Shown here one piece after another: positions 46,027-60,030 of a stretch of DNA of 64,000 nucleotides (the first letter of the stretch is position 1; each line of letters starts with the position of its first letter). The stretch comes from Chamaecrista fasciculata. Lineage: Eukaryota; Streptophyta; Magnoliopsida; Fabales; Fabaceae. The stretch covers positions 1 through 64,000 of the forward strand of contig QANZ01054389.1 in assembly GCA_003254925.1 (NCBI GenBank). Direction: 5' to 3'. The notes below the pieces were generated by a model that saw only the letters and a list, made by a program, of their open reading frames with translations, was not told the DNA's origin and made no database searches. A program made the translations under genes and the position numbers.

Positions 46027-49000
46027 ATGGCAAGTCTTTCGGAAATTGGCGTTTCTGCATCTATCAATCTCTTGTCTGCAATTGCCTTCCTGGTGGCTTT
46101 TGCAATGTTGCGACTTCAACCAATTAACGATCGGGTTTACTTCCCAAAATGGTATCTGAAGGGAATAAGAGGCAGCCCAACGAGTTCTAGAAACTTTGTA
46201 AACAGATTTGTGAATCTGGACGTCACCACATATATAAAGTTTCTGAACTGGATGCCTGCAGCATTGAGGATGCCGCAACCAGAACTTATTGATCACGCAG
46301 GCCTTGACTCTGCTGTGTATATTCGGATTTATCTTCTTGGGTGAGTCACCTATCTAGCCTAGCTAGATGAAGTTTCTAATTGAAGCATCTTAAAACATTT
46401 CTCTATTTGCTTATAGTTCCCCTTTTAATGCTGAAATATTCTCTCTAAATAAGTTATTCAAATACAGCTTGAAGATATTCGCCCCAATTGCCTTACTCAG
46501 TTTTATGGTTTTGGTTCCGGTTAATTGGATGGGGAAGACATTGCAAGATGCTAAAGGTCTCAAGTATAGCAATATCGACAAGATTTCAATATCTAACATT
46601 CCATTTGCATCAAACTTGTGAGTTCAACTGTTGAATACCGCCATTATTGATATAAAAATAGGGTGCAGACTTCTTGCTTCCTACTTCATTCCACGATTCT
46701 TACATTGTTTCTATCATGAAATTTTTTGCCATCTTCTTCCAGGGTTTGGGTGCATATTGGCATGTCATATGTCTTCACATTTTGGTCGTGTTACTGTCTC
46801 TTCAAAGAATACAAGATTATAGCAGATATGAGATTAAGATTTTTGGCATCTGAAAATCGTCGTCCAGACCAATTTACTGTAAGTTACTAATTTTTTGTTC
46901 CATGTTATGTTGATGAATGATAATCAATCTGTTATTTTCAGCGTTGTAGTATTTATAACAGACTTTCTAGTCACTAGTGACATTACCTTTTTGGCATGTT
47001 TATATATAAATATTTGTGGTATATGTTGCTAGTGCTCTTTATTTGGACAATTCCTAGTTCCTATGAAGGTTGAAAAATTGTAAGCAACATGGAATGCTGA
47101 TTCGTGAAAATTTTCTATTTTTTTTCTTAAATTTTTCAGGTTCTAGTGAGGAATGTTCCCCCGGACCCCGATGAGACAGTCAGCGAGCATATCGAACATT
47201 TCTTTTGTGTCAATCATCCTGAACACTATCTGTTACATACTGTATGTTACTTCATTGTTTTTCTTCCATAATTAACTGATTCAAGAGTCAAGAAGTAACA
47301 TAAAATGTGCCGAGAATTTTCTGTTAAGTCACGCGCCTTGAAAGCTTATACATAAAAAGGTTTAAACATGAGATATGTGTACTGAAAAAAAACAATATCC
47401 TTATATTATTTACATATAAACTTGAAAGTTTTCGCGATTGTTAATTTTGAGTAAGTTTTTTAAGTGCTGGGAAACTAAACTTTCTACATACCAAACATCA
47501 ATTTAGTATCTTTCTCTAATTCAGTAAAGGATTTGTATCTCGTGAATTTGTAGGTTATCTATAATGCGAACAAGCTCGCATCTATAGTTGCACAGAAGAA
47601 GAACTTGCAAAACTGGCTCGTCTACTACCAAAATAAATTTGAAAGATCTCCAAAGTCATCTAGGCCAACTACACGGGTACCTTTCTCTACATGATGAACA
47701 ACCAAGTAGTTTATAAAATCTTTGCTGACTGAGATTCTTCTAACTTTTCTTTGGAGACTACTTACAAGGTAACCATGACTAATGACCCATGTTTTGCAAT
47801 TTGAAATCTTATGTATATAGACAGGCTTTCTAGGTCTCCTGGGAGAAAAAGTTGATGCTATTGATTATTATGAAGCGGAGATTGCCAAGCTGAATAATGA
47901 AGTAAGTGATGATTTCCTTTTTTCCGTGTGCTTTGGTTCCCTTGTACATTTTGCCTTGCCATTTAATACTGATTGTGACCAGGAAGAGGAAGAAAGATCA
48001 AGAGTTTCAAGTGATCCAGAGGCTATAGTGCCAGCCGCATTTGTTTCATTCAAAACACGGTGGGGAGCAGCTGTGTGCGCTCAAACTCAACAGTCTAGTA
48101 ATCCTACTATTTGGCTCACAGAATGGGCTCCTGAGCCTAGAGATGTCTGTTGGGAAAATCTTTCAATTCCATTTGTTGAACTCACTATTCGAAGATTGCT
48201 CATGTATGTTGCTCTTTTTTTCCTAATATTCTGCTTCATGATACCAATAGCATTCGTCCAATCTCTAGCCAACATTGAGTCCATTGAGAAGGTTTTTCCT
48301 TTCTTAACGCCATTACTGGAAAGGTAAGTGCATGCTGTGTTGTGTGTATCATTTTGTTTTGTAATGGCTTCGGTTTTGTTTAGTGCATGCGCTGACAAGT
48401 GAGAAGCTTTAATTTCATGCAGGGATACTGTGAAGAATGTGATACAGGGGTTTTTACCAGGTCTAGTATTGAAGATATTCCTCATTCTGCTTCCAACGAT
48501 TATGATGTACATGTCAAAAGTAGAAGGTCATAGATCGTTTTCATCGTTGGAGAGGAGGTCAGCTGCGAAATATTATTTTTTCGTTCTGGTCAATGTGTTC
48601 CTTGGGAGCATTGTAACGGGAACAGCATTTCAACAACTTCAGGAGTTTATTAAAGGGTCCTCAACAGAGTAGGTCCCTTCATTTTTAGCTAATAAAGTTT
48701 AGAACTTAGATACATATATAGCTTCTAAATCTAATCTTGCCCTGAGAATGTAACATGCAGATTCACAAAAACCGCAGGCAGTACCGTACCTATGAAAGCC
48801 ACATTCTTCATCACATACGTAATGGTTGATGGTTGGGCTGGAGTTGCTGCTGAAATCCTGAGACTAGTTCCGTTAGTTATATTCCACCTCAAGAACATGT
48901 TCCTGGTGAAGACAGAGCAGGATAGAGAGCAGGCTATGAATCCTGGAGACTTGAACTTCGCTATAAATGAACCTCGTCTACAATTATATTTTATTCTGGG

Positions 49001-49681
49001 GCATGTGTATTCTCCCATAACACCAGTGCTTCTCCCTTTTATTCTCCTCTTCTTTGCATTTGCCTACTTGGTCTTCCGCCATCAGATCATCAATGTGTAT
49101 CATCAGAGCTACGAGAGTGGAGCAGCATTTTGGCCTGATGTCCATCGTCGAGTACTTATCGGTTTGGTCATATCTCAAATTCTTTGGATGGGATTGTTAA
49201 GCGCAAGAGGTGCTGAGAAGGCCACAATGGTGCTCATGGCGCTACCTATTTTGACAATTTGGTTCCATTGGTATTGCAAAGGGCGCTTTGAATCAGCATT
49301 CGTAAAATTCCCGTTAGAGGTTTGTAATGTATATTTTAATGGCAATCAATCATTGTGGGGGAGTTAATAAGACGAGTGAGTGAGTATATATGTGACAATT
49401 CGAATATTTGGTGACAGGATGCCATGGTGAAAGATACACTTGAAAAAGCTATTGAACCAAACCTGAACATGAGACTGTATCTTCAGGATGCTTACTTACA
49501 CCCAGATTTCAAGGGCGGTAATGTGGATAAACAAGAAGCCATCGATGAGGAAGAGAACAATCCACTCATCCCAACCAAAAGATCTCGTCGGAGTAGCCAG
49601 CAACAATCAGAGGTCGCCAGTTCCGATTCTCCGGATGTGACCAAGGGTAACACCACCACATGTACCAATGTCCACCAATGA
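46027..49681 (+). CDS. OSCA1: OSCA1/CSC1-like hyperosmolality-gated calcium channel
   Basis: Ten exons join in phase: 46027-46340, 46468-46617, 46743-46878, 47140-47241, 47554-47676, 47821-47901, 47983-48323, 48423-48668, 48761-49319 and 49418-49681. They give 771 residues, the same length as Arabidopsis OSCA1.2/CSC1 as I recall it. The start (MASLSEIGVSASINLLSA, then LRLQPINDRVYFPKWYLKG) and the motif DHAGLDSAVYIRIYLLG are typical of OSCA clade 1. A cytosolic loop (FTVLVRNVPPDPDE to VSFKTRWGAAVCAQTQQ) separates the N-terminal helices from the membrane core. The core ends in helices around PVLLPFILLFFAFAYLVF and RHQIINVYHQSYESGAAFWP. The family forms mechanosensitive, osmosensitive cation channels in the plasma membrane. 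The subclade number (1.1 to 1.8) cannot be set by eye. The acidic C-terminal tail diverges from other members. Confidence 0.94.
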
Positions 49682-51165
49682 CACCTCTTATTCCAATGCT
49701 AATGAAATTGTAATGTGGCACTGGCAAATCCAATTCCCCTTTGTATAATACCGTGTAAATGTTTCCTTACCTTGACTCCAATTCCTGATTGCAGGATTGG
49801 TTACAAAGTGAGAAAGGATGATATGAGATGAGGTAGGCATAGGAAGTTTGGATCCAAAATGTATAAAAGCTATTTGAGTGGATCCCCTTGTAACCCAATT
49901 AATCTGGAAAATTCAGATTGATTTTGTATTTTTTTTTTAAATATTTCACCTCTTGTTTTATTGTGCAAAAATTGATTCTGGATAGCATTCTGCACTGGGT
50001 GACTGAGTTTCAGATTGATGGGTTCTATTCCATATCTGTTGAGGGGATTTCATGAAGAAGCAATTTCTTTCTCTCAAAGACCTGGACCATCACAGATTTT
50101 TGGGATCCCCATGACATTGGTTAGGAATACAAGTTTTTGTAAAGATGTGAGTATGTGACAAAGTTGAAAGTCCCCTTAGAAAGGAACCTTCCTACAAGAC
50201 TGTCGGTTTGGGGATATGTTATCAGATGCCCTTCTCTTAATATTTGATTCATAAGAATTTTTGAGACGGGTACGTAATTCCTCTTCATATTGCTTGCCTC
50301 TTTAGGTGTACCTGTTCTGTTCTAAACATGGGAGATGAGTATTTTCAGTCTTCTATGTATGGTAACAACTAACAACCATTCGACAGGAGTGCTTTAAAAA
50401 CAGGTTTTGGTCAACAAGCCGTACAATTTACTTCATTTTAAGTCATTAAGAAAAAGGAGAAGTGATGATCCACTTGAGAGTCGTAGCTTCTTGAAAGAAG
50501 AAAACGTTGAACTGACCAAGCTCCATCAAAGATGGGAAGACCCATCCCTTGGTCCTTGGCCATATGACTTTTAAGACCCAAAGTATGGAGATCCTTGTCA
50601 GCTCAATCGTTTGATTCGTTTATAAAGAGGTCGCGTCCTGAGAGTTCGATGATCTCTTTATTGTACTTCATTCCTGCAGGCAGCAACTTAGCCCAGCTCT
50701 TCTAAGGTAAGGAAACCGGAAGAAATCGGACTGTTTCATGCAAATCCAGTTATCTTAGTAGCCATCGATTAACTATAGGGAGAACCAAGAAAAGGACTAT
50801 ATCAAGAAAACCGGTGCAAATCGGACTGTTTTATGACAATATCTACATTCTGCAAAGCTTAACTCAAGAAGCTCTAGCAATTGAAGGCACCAAGAAAAGG
50901 AAAGCTATTTCCCTGTGACCATGTCAATAGTAACAAAAAATGCGAACAAAAAGTAAATATAACTACAAAAGATTGTTATTAAAATAACGTGACGGAACAG
51001 TTCTTAATAAGACCAATTCTTTTCCAGCCAAACCATAATAATCCTGGGACAAAACGGTTTACAGGGTAGTGATTCTTCGATCCTATAAAAAAAAACTCTA
51101 GTTGCCATGGAGTGAGTGCTGTTTAATATGTACTGCCTAGTGGGAAAAGGCTTGGTGGTTGTTGT
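49682..51165. other. Tail-to-tail intergenic between OSCA1 and MED33
   Basis: The 3' ends of two convergent genes face each other across about 1.5 kb. I see no gene; a T-run at about 49930-49940 and AT-rich patches are consistent with polyadenylation regions for both. Confidence 0.5.
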
Positions 51166-54100
51166 TTAAGAACTACTTTCAATTATCATTTCAGCTGCGG
51201 CACCCATGACACCTATCCCTCCAATTTCCAGTAGGCGAAGTGCCAAATCTTCTTCCTTCTGTTGTCTCAATCCGTTGCTCAGTTTCTTTAACATATCCAC
51301 ATCGACTTCCAAGACCCACGAAGGAGTGCATCCCACCATCAAGCTCACAAACCCAGACAAGTATGCATGCCACATGGCACTATCACATCGAAGCGATATT
51401 TTCCCATCAAGGGCATTTGCAAGAAATTCCAAATGAGACTCGAGAATCTTCCGTCGTCGTTTCGATGCTGGTGATGAACAGTCAATACCCCAGGCAAATG
51501 TACCACTAATCACAGCAAAATATGCCAGTGCATAGCCTTGAAGCATGGCCACCAAATGTCCAGATTCTCCACCGCTTTCCTGCTCTGATCCATGGGATGA
51601 TAAAAACAAGGAAGGCAGGGTTTCTTTTATCAAAGATTGAACCAAGCTAGATCCCCCTGAAATCCAAAGCAATGAAGCTCCAAGTAGTGCAGCATGCTTA
51701 ACTCGTGCCATTGATGTAGCAAGAGAAACCTGTCCATATTTCATTCCATACTTGGTCTTCTTTAGTTTCTCCACTTGTCCCTTGGGCAACCCACTACTTG
51801 CTATATCTCTAACGGAAAGCATCAAAAGAGACACAATTTCTTCTGTCAAGAACATTACATCTCTAACAGACCGGTACACCCTTAGGTAGAGTATCCCAGG
51901 AGCAACGGGGGAGATTCCACCGGAGAAGTGAGAACCAAAGCCGTGACCAAGAAGTGCACCAACACCACCATTGTTATGAACAGAGGCAGAACCAAGCCCG
52001 AGGGTTGATGTAAAGCAACTTTTTAGGAGCTGAACTACAGCATCCCTGCTGTGATGAAAGATAGTTCCAGAAGCAGAGAATACAAAGAAATCACTCCAAC
52101 GCTTCACCTTCTGGACCCACAAAGAAGCTACAATAGGCATGCATGGCCATGGGCAACCAGAAGCAAGAGCACTCATAGCTGGACCAATCAGTACTAGGTA
52201 ACGCTCAGAAGCTTTGTCAAGTTTATAGGTTATTGTCAGGCTTACAAAAGCTGCCAACGGCAAAGGAAGGGTAGCTGGACAATTCCCACCTGCTATCGTA
52301 AAGTTTAAATTAGTGTCAACAGATTGATTTGATGAATCATCGCTTCTCTATACAGATTAAGTCATACATCAAATTTGTCAATTAAGAATTACTCATCATC
52401 TGTGGATTACTTGCCACAAAAATCTTATTTATCCAAAACATGCAAAGGTATTCACTATTCAGAGTAGAGAGTGAAACTGAAAAAAGCCCAAAGCTTGACC
52501 ACAAGAAAATTAATTAATATCACTAACAAAGGCAGCATAAAAGGATCTGGAACCTAGATACTCCAAAAATTGATTGTTCAACAAACCAATATATATATAT
52601 AAAGAAATTAAAGACTTGAATTACCTGCAGCAAGGCTTGGGACATCAACACCTGTAGCCGCTAGAATTTTCTTTATCTGTTGCTCAACAATGGATAAATT
52701 TGCAGCAGGGCTAGGCCAATCAGTTCCATTCATAAAAGCTGGCTTCCATATGCCCCGCGTTACTTCAGCAGAGAAGTAGCTTACAATGGTAGCTAAAGTT
52801 GCTGGAAGAAAGTCCGCAAGATCTTTGAGGCCTGAGGTAAAAATGCTCATAGAAGTTACATAGCAAATAACAATAATAATAACTTAAAATAAATAAGCAT
52901 TAACAATCCAGTTTGATGATTAACCAAACTTATGCTTCCATTGTACTCATCAAAATATTCAATGCCACCTTGAAGAAGGCAAATTCTCACTAATAAAATG
53001 ATAAAACTTATTATTTGTTATTAGTTTCCTCCATAAAATCATAATATGCCGAAGAATATTATTTAAGTTACTCCAAGAGTCATGTCACATACAATCTCAC
53101 TCAACATATAGTCACATTCTTAGATTTTAAAGCATCATCACCTCCGCATAATTTAAATATATATATATTAATATGAAATTGAATAATAAAATCAAATTAG
53201 AAAAATATTAAGGCATTTTTGAGAAAGGTAGAGGAACCTGTAGCCAATTCACGGGGAGATAGCCTTCCATGAGCACAGGCTATAAGCGCAGCATCAAGCA
53301 CAAAGGGAGTAGCTTCAAGGATATCCCAAGCAGGCACTTTCAGTTTTATCAAAGTATCTTCTAATGAAGACCCAGATGAATTGCTACTACCTGAAGTTGT
53401 AGGTGTCACAGCCTGCACACCTCTATTTATCTTCCTGAACATCATGCTTAGTAGCGCATCAACAATCTGATGAACAGGTCCTCCAGGTGCAAGACCAGAG
53501 CGGGCTGAAGCAATACATTCTTTATGTTGCCGATACCAAAAGCTCAATTTCGGAAAGGAATCCATAAAAACAGGTTCTTTAGAGAAAGTTAAAAGTTTTG
53601 ACAATCTTTTGCATTTTAACCGATCTTTTGGTGATTTTCCAAATGATGCGGATAGGCCGTTCCGAACCAACAAAAGGTACTCAGGACTTAGTTGGTATGC
53701 TAATCCTGGAGTTGCTGCACCTCCCATCACTTGTTCAAGAGGTGGATAGTTAAAACGCCATAACCTCAGCAGAAGAGTGAATGCATTAGAGAACACAGCA
53801 TGGCAAGAAAGTTCTTCTCCAGTAGCAAGTGTCCATGAACCATTAGGAACGCAAGATCCAAAAACCTCACATATTGGCATTAGTATAGCCGCAAGTACTG
53901 GAACCTGAAAGTAGGTTATAAAACCCATATATCAGCTCAAAACATCTTAATTTCTATTATTTATCTTCCTTCTTTTTCTTTCTGGAAAAATATGGAAGTT
54001 ATTATGAACATGTATGAGTAAAAAGAAACACAACACAACATACCAAGCCATGTAGGGAGAAAATCTGAACACAGTCTACAGATGAAATTCCAATAAGAAG

Positions 54101-57100
54101 GGTGTTTAGAAAAGGAGCTTGACTGATCATATGGCTTTCAGACCCAGTGTAGTTAGGAAAAGATGGAGGCGAGAGCAATAGTATGATAAAAATAATGGTG
54201 TTCTCCTGCAAATAAAGATGATAGCTGCTAATCAGAAAGGAAATAATAGACAACGGAAAACAAGAAAAGGAGACAACAACATAGCAAGGGACTAGGTAAA
54301 CAAAGAACAATCCAGTCTTCCCTTGTAAAAGACTGTTTGAAAAAACACATAAAATAGGCGTCATAATTACCTGCACATTCCAGCCACGTACCAGAGATGC
54401 CCCACAAAGAATGGTAGCAGCAAATATCCTTTCTTCATCTGAACCATTTCTTGCAATTTCATATATTTTCTCAATCTCTGCTAAGCTTGCATCAAATCCA
54501 TTAGCTTAAATTCAGTTGCCTTTCCACTGACTAATATACAATAAAGAGCATCTGATATATCTGGCTTCAGGGAAAAGAAGGGTGTAACGAAAGTCCAGGA
54601 TATGGTAATGATACCATGGTTAATCAGAGAGCTGCCACTTTTACACACGCACAATATGTCTCCACAAGTGCTTGCGTGCATATGTGGTTGTGTGAGTGTC
54701 TATCAAATATGTATCTATCCATTTTCTATGAAGAACCCACATATGTCATGCTTTGAGCCATACCTACTGTTACTACACGATTCCTATTCTAAAAGTCCCG
54801 ATAGTTTTAACAATAAATAAAGTATATAAGAAATTAATCTTTATTCTTAATAAGACTATTTTGAATATTATTTATTAATTTGTTCATCATATCAGTTAAT
54901 AAATTAAATAGGCAAGTTAATTAATCAATTAAGTAATTAAATCAATTGATTATTTAAGTAATCAAATCAATTAATTGAATATTAATTAAATAATTAAGTA
55001 AATGCACTCTTTCAGAGTAAGAGAAAATAGCTTATTGATTGCTTTGGATCTCCAAATTTTAACCATCTTGTTCAAAGAACACCAACATATCTAACTATCA
55101 AGCATTCCCCCAATGGCCTCCCCATTATTTATTTCAAAATTTCTTATAGACCAGACATTAGATAAAAAACTTTCCTAACCCATTCTCTAAAACATACCAA
55201 CACTAAACAAAGTATTAAAGAAGTCCCTGAACTGAATAAGCAAATCTCAATGAATTCTAAGGTGCATGGTAGCTTTTATAAAAAAAACTACAAGACAAAA
55301 AAGTTCAAGGTGAAAAGGCAATCAAGGTGCAAGAATTGTACTAAGAAGAAAAGAAAAAAGGGATAAGGAAAAACAAGAGAAGCTGATGTTCGAAGAATCT
55401 TCCTGAATTATCTGTGTAAGGTTATAAAATACTAGGACTTCATATATTGCAATATTGGAGTACAGAACCCTCTTAAAAGTTCATGTGCTCAGGAAACATA
55501 ATAACTATTCACAGAAGTTGCTCAAACCAAACACCTTTCCAACATATGAACCATCAGACATTTTTTTTTATTTGGGCGGGGGGTGGTTGTGGATGGTACA
55601 GAAAAGATATACGGGGCAGCAAATTACCTGGGAGCTGGAGTAGCAACTAAGACATTGACCAACGGAGCAGTTAACTGTGACCCTTTCATCAATGATGACC
55701 AGCCAGGAATCTGCCCAGGAATGCTACGGGGTATTTGACTACTGCGTGCATTGACATAACCAGGCCAAAAATAAGCTGATGTATCAAGCAGATTTCTTGC
55801 AATACAAGCTTCAACAATCAGATGCCGTAAGTTTCCAGCTACAAGAAAGCACAAAATACAATAAAATGTCATTCATATCATACCAAATGGACGACATTAG
55901 GAGTATAGAACAAAGATGTGAAGAAGGCCTTTACAAGATAATCAGATAATCATACTTGAGAGCAAATAAACAGAAGAAAACAGACAGGAAAACAACAATT
56001 AACACAAGCTAAAGGTGCAATCAACAATCTATGGATGACTATAGCTATGACGGCAAAGAGTGAAAAGTGATGAGGTTCAGATTTTCCCAGGTAAAATCTA
56101 TAAAGAAAACATTTACAAGATTGTAAAAAGAAATATTTAATTATTATAATATATAAGGGAGCCAGAAACCGCATTGACAGTTTGCCCACAAGGTTAGATC
56201 TAAATAATTAATTTCGGGATAGGGATTTAAAAATGTAAGAAAACTCACCCAAAAAAAAATGTAAGAAAGTACTCTCAGTATTTAGTTATAACTGCCTTGC
56301 AATGTTCATTTATCAAATCCTTTGAATTAGTGTTACTTGTGCACCTTAACAGTTTAATTTTTTAATTTTGCCTCATGGCTAACACTAGTTCCACACATTC
56401 CACGACAAAAGCAATTACTTACAACAATTCATGGGCAAGTCATTCGCACTAAAACATTCTAAGTAATCATTGCCAACTGTGTGTCCTGATACAAACATGA
56501 TAGCCTTGGCAGCAGCCTGATTAGCTACCAAAATAACAGATTGTGGAGGAGTCAGTAAGCTCTCGTAATCACCCAATAGCTGTAAGCTGGAAACCAATTC
56601 CCCGCGACGCTTTCCTAAAGCCTGTTTGTCTTTTCTTTGATTAGTAGGACTACGTTCGGCTTCTTCAATCAGTTTACCTTCCTCTTCTTCAATAATATTA
56701 GCAACTACAAGAGTTGTAAGGCAAAATAACATACACAAGCAGGTATCTAGCCGAGGTACAGGACCCTCACTTGGATCCCTCTCCTGAAAGAACAAGGAGG
56801 AATTTAAGTCGTTAGACAAGTGAAGACCATCATAAAGCATACAATTCAGTCTGGACCTTTAGTAACCAATGAATCAGATAAAATGTAGATCCACCAACAA
56901 TGATGTAATACTTTATCTATCACATGCTGCATAGTCTTTCCTTATTGATGAAAAACTTTGTCTTTTCACCACATCTTACAGATGAGTAGATTCATCAAGC
57001 AGGTTTTCCCTCATAAATCTTCTTCCGACAACAGCCCCCAAGGGTAAAAAAGCATTTAAACAAAAAAAAAATGATTATCCCCACCCAAAATCATAAAATA

Positions 57101-60030
57101 AATAGCCCGTGTTTTGTTTGAGGAATTTTCCTTCCACTTCAAAAAGAAATTTGTGACAACTACATATAATTTTGGTCAAACCAACTTTTCCTGTTTTTAC
57201 CCTTTGAACAAGGCGTAGTGCCGAAACCCATAAACCAAAAAATGTATCGTGCCATGTAGTACCATTAACTGCTTGTAAAGCCTTCACCAAACCTGCAATA
57301 AAAACTTCAATTAAATAATACTGCTTTGAATGCTAAACGTCTTATCCATTCCAACACCATGCAGGAAACATTGTGATAATACAAGTCACCAATATACCAG
57401 TAATAACTTCAACAGCACTTGAAGCCACCGCTTGCCCTCCATCCATTGCATCTTCCAAAATAAGATCAATAGGAAGCCATAGTAAAGAGCAATTATCACC
57501 ATAAGAATGACCAGGAGAGGATATTTGTGAGCAAGCGGCCATTACAGAATTGAACCCCAGCTTCGATGTTTCAAAATCATGAGACAAAACCTTATGGATA
57601 TTGGAAATCAAAAGCAACAAGGTGTCTGGACTAATTTGTTTCATGTTCCTTAAAACTGAAGAGTTTGTTGCCAGCAGCTGCAGTTGGTGACTGAAAGATT
57701 CCCAATGCAATGGCCTACAATGATGAAAACTTTTACATGTAAAGTACCAATTCTTAAATGGACTTCCCAGAATCTAAATTGAGGAATGTTCAGACTGTTA
57801 ACCTCTTAAAAGCAACATAGTCACATATGCACCACAATTTCAACAAATATTTCAATTAGTCTTACATGTTTCGATGGACTAACGATATGATCCTTGAAAT
57901 TATTTTGCTTTGTAAAAATTCTCCAATGATCTCAATGGCCATTGCTGTATTTGCCTTTTGCAACCCCTCCTTTTGATCGGATTTCTTTCCACTGAAGAAG
58001 TCAGGACCATCAATATCCATATCTTGCGGCTTATTTAACCATCTAGGCTTATTTTCTGGGACATGATCTAATAAACCTTCGTCATCTAATGATGCTTCAA
58101 GTAACTGCCACACAATTGACAAGATAAATTCAACAAGAATAACTCCAGGTTCACAATCTTTGTGGCCATATACTTGGGAAACCTGAAGAACAGCATCAAT
58201 TGATTTCATGATCCTGTGATACCATCAATATGAAATGTCATTAAGTAAATATGTTTTTTGACAGAAAAGAGTTTCTCTTATGGTTTTACAGAGGAAGTGG
58301 AGACTGGAGAGAACTTATAAGCAAAAATCTAGTAATTTTATCATTTTGTTGTCCATATTCTTAAATCTTTTATCCTCCTTTTTACTTGTATACTTTCTTG
58401 TAATAAAAATTAAATCTCAAAATTATAAACATTTTAAGGAGCTACTAATTAAATAAATGAAGTAGGAAATCAAGTTGCAATTGAACCGCACTTTTGGTAG
58501 TTCGGACAGTTGATATGAAATGCAAGAGAAAAGGCATGTCGCCTGAGGAGCTCCATATAAAGTCTGTAAGCTGCTGGGTGAAGCTGTCTGTTTGGAACAA
58601 CCCTGTAATCAAGGAAAGCCAAAGATATCATATAACCAGTGGGTGAAATGCAATTAAATCAGTAAAACAAGATTGTAATCAACTTAGCATGTGAAGATTT
58701 AATTTGAAAAGGAGTGATTTTCAGTAAACAAGACAGCTAGCAGATTAGAAAATTATAGATCTTAGTCTTGCATTTCCTTGTAGGATTAGTTAAACTTCTC
58801 CCATTAGAGTTTCTAATGATCTACTGTAATGGGCAATTAAGTCAGAAAGAATAGTATACATGGATTTACATAATGCCAAAGAAGAAAACGGAAAAGGAAT
58901 TTTTATTGTGAAATCTACTATTAGAGTACATTATCTTACTGAATTGAACCAAAAGGAGAGTAGTGACTAAGACCAAAACATAAAGAATAGAACCAGAGAA
59001 AGAAAGCATATCCAGATAATTCTAGTATAAAAGGGCAGTCCAGCAGCCAATGACAGCTAATATTATAAAGCATAGGTATGTTTAAGAGACAAGAGGCATT
59101 GAAAAATGCAGGAAATTCAAAAACAAGGACAAAAAAGTGCCTAGGCGCTGTTGGAATATAGTGATGTCCAGTCCCGTCGAGTCACTCCTCATGCTACCAA
59201 TATTTTGTTTAGGAAGAATCCAGGCACTCCAAAGGAAAATAAAAACCTTTTGAAAAGTATGTAAAGCAAATTTTCCAATATCTGTTTCTGTTTTCCTTTA
59301 TTTTTGAAGTTTCTAGCACATGTTTACCCAACAATATTCATCTTTTGAAAAGCACCAAGGAGTTAGTTTTCGAAGTTGATTAGGACCGATTAAAAATAAA
59401 TAAATAAATAACTTGTGAATTCTCTAAAATCCCAACAACTACCTTTTTCCTATTTGAATTCGAATCCATCTAACATAATCAGATCCATTTTTTCAAGCTT
59501 GGGAACTTAGTATTCCTAGCAGCTATATAATTTTTTTCTTAAACACCTATAGAATCATATTGAAATTTTCAGCAAATGTTTTACCAAACAATATTCTGCA
59601 GGTTTCTCTTATGCAACAGGAGTTGAAAGGCCATAAAATTTCCAAACAGAGTCTAAGTTACAAAGGATACGCCAGAATAATTGACCTAAACACAATCATG
59701 TGAGGAAGAGTTTAAAAAAAGAACAGTAAAGAAGAAAACGATACAAGTGAGATGGTGGAAGAAAAAAGACCTGGCAGAGAGAAGGGCGATAACGAACAAA
59801 GGAGGAACAATTCTGAGAGTCGAGGCCTTCTCGAGAAACTTCCACATGATAGGTACATGATTGTCCCAACAGATGTGAGAGACCAAGCGGTCGGCGAGCT
59901 CGACGGAGGGCAAAGAAACGCCGGCGGCGTTGAGAGTGGAACTCAGGTGAATCGCCCAAAGAAGAGGATCAGAGTTCTTCTCCTGAGCCGACTTGGTTAA
60001 CTCCAAGACGGCATCCCAGATGGTCGCCAT
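51166..60030 (-). CDS. MED33: Mediator subunit 33 (REF4/RFR1 family)
   Basis: Twelve minus-strand exons join in phase: 60030-59771, 58602-58492, 58213-57866, 57714-57398, 57292-57201, 56783-56423, 55838-55628, 54485-54371, 54205-54044, 53904-53238, 52831-52625 and 52289-51166. They give 1,324 residues, in the range of the family. The N-terminus (IWDAVLELTKSAQEKNSDPL, then VSLPSVELADRLVSHICWDN) and motifs such as SGCPWPCMPIVASLW, GALLGHGFGSHF and GGISPVAPGILYLR are characteristic of plant MED33A/B. These large helical proteins belong to the Mediator tail region. In Arabidopsis, REF4 and RFR1 restrain phenylpropanoid and lignin biosynthesis. Start: the ATG at 60030 fits family N-termini; the longer frame to 60081 would need a TTG start. 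Whether it is the A or B paralogue is undecided. Confidence 0.94.

Noticed and set aside
59696-60000. ORFs in other frames over the first MED33 exon
   Set aside because: Shadows of the MED33 coding exon. The MED33 frame gives family-conserved motifs.
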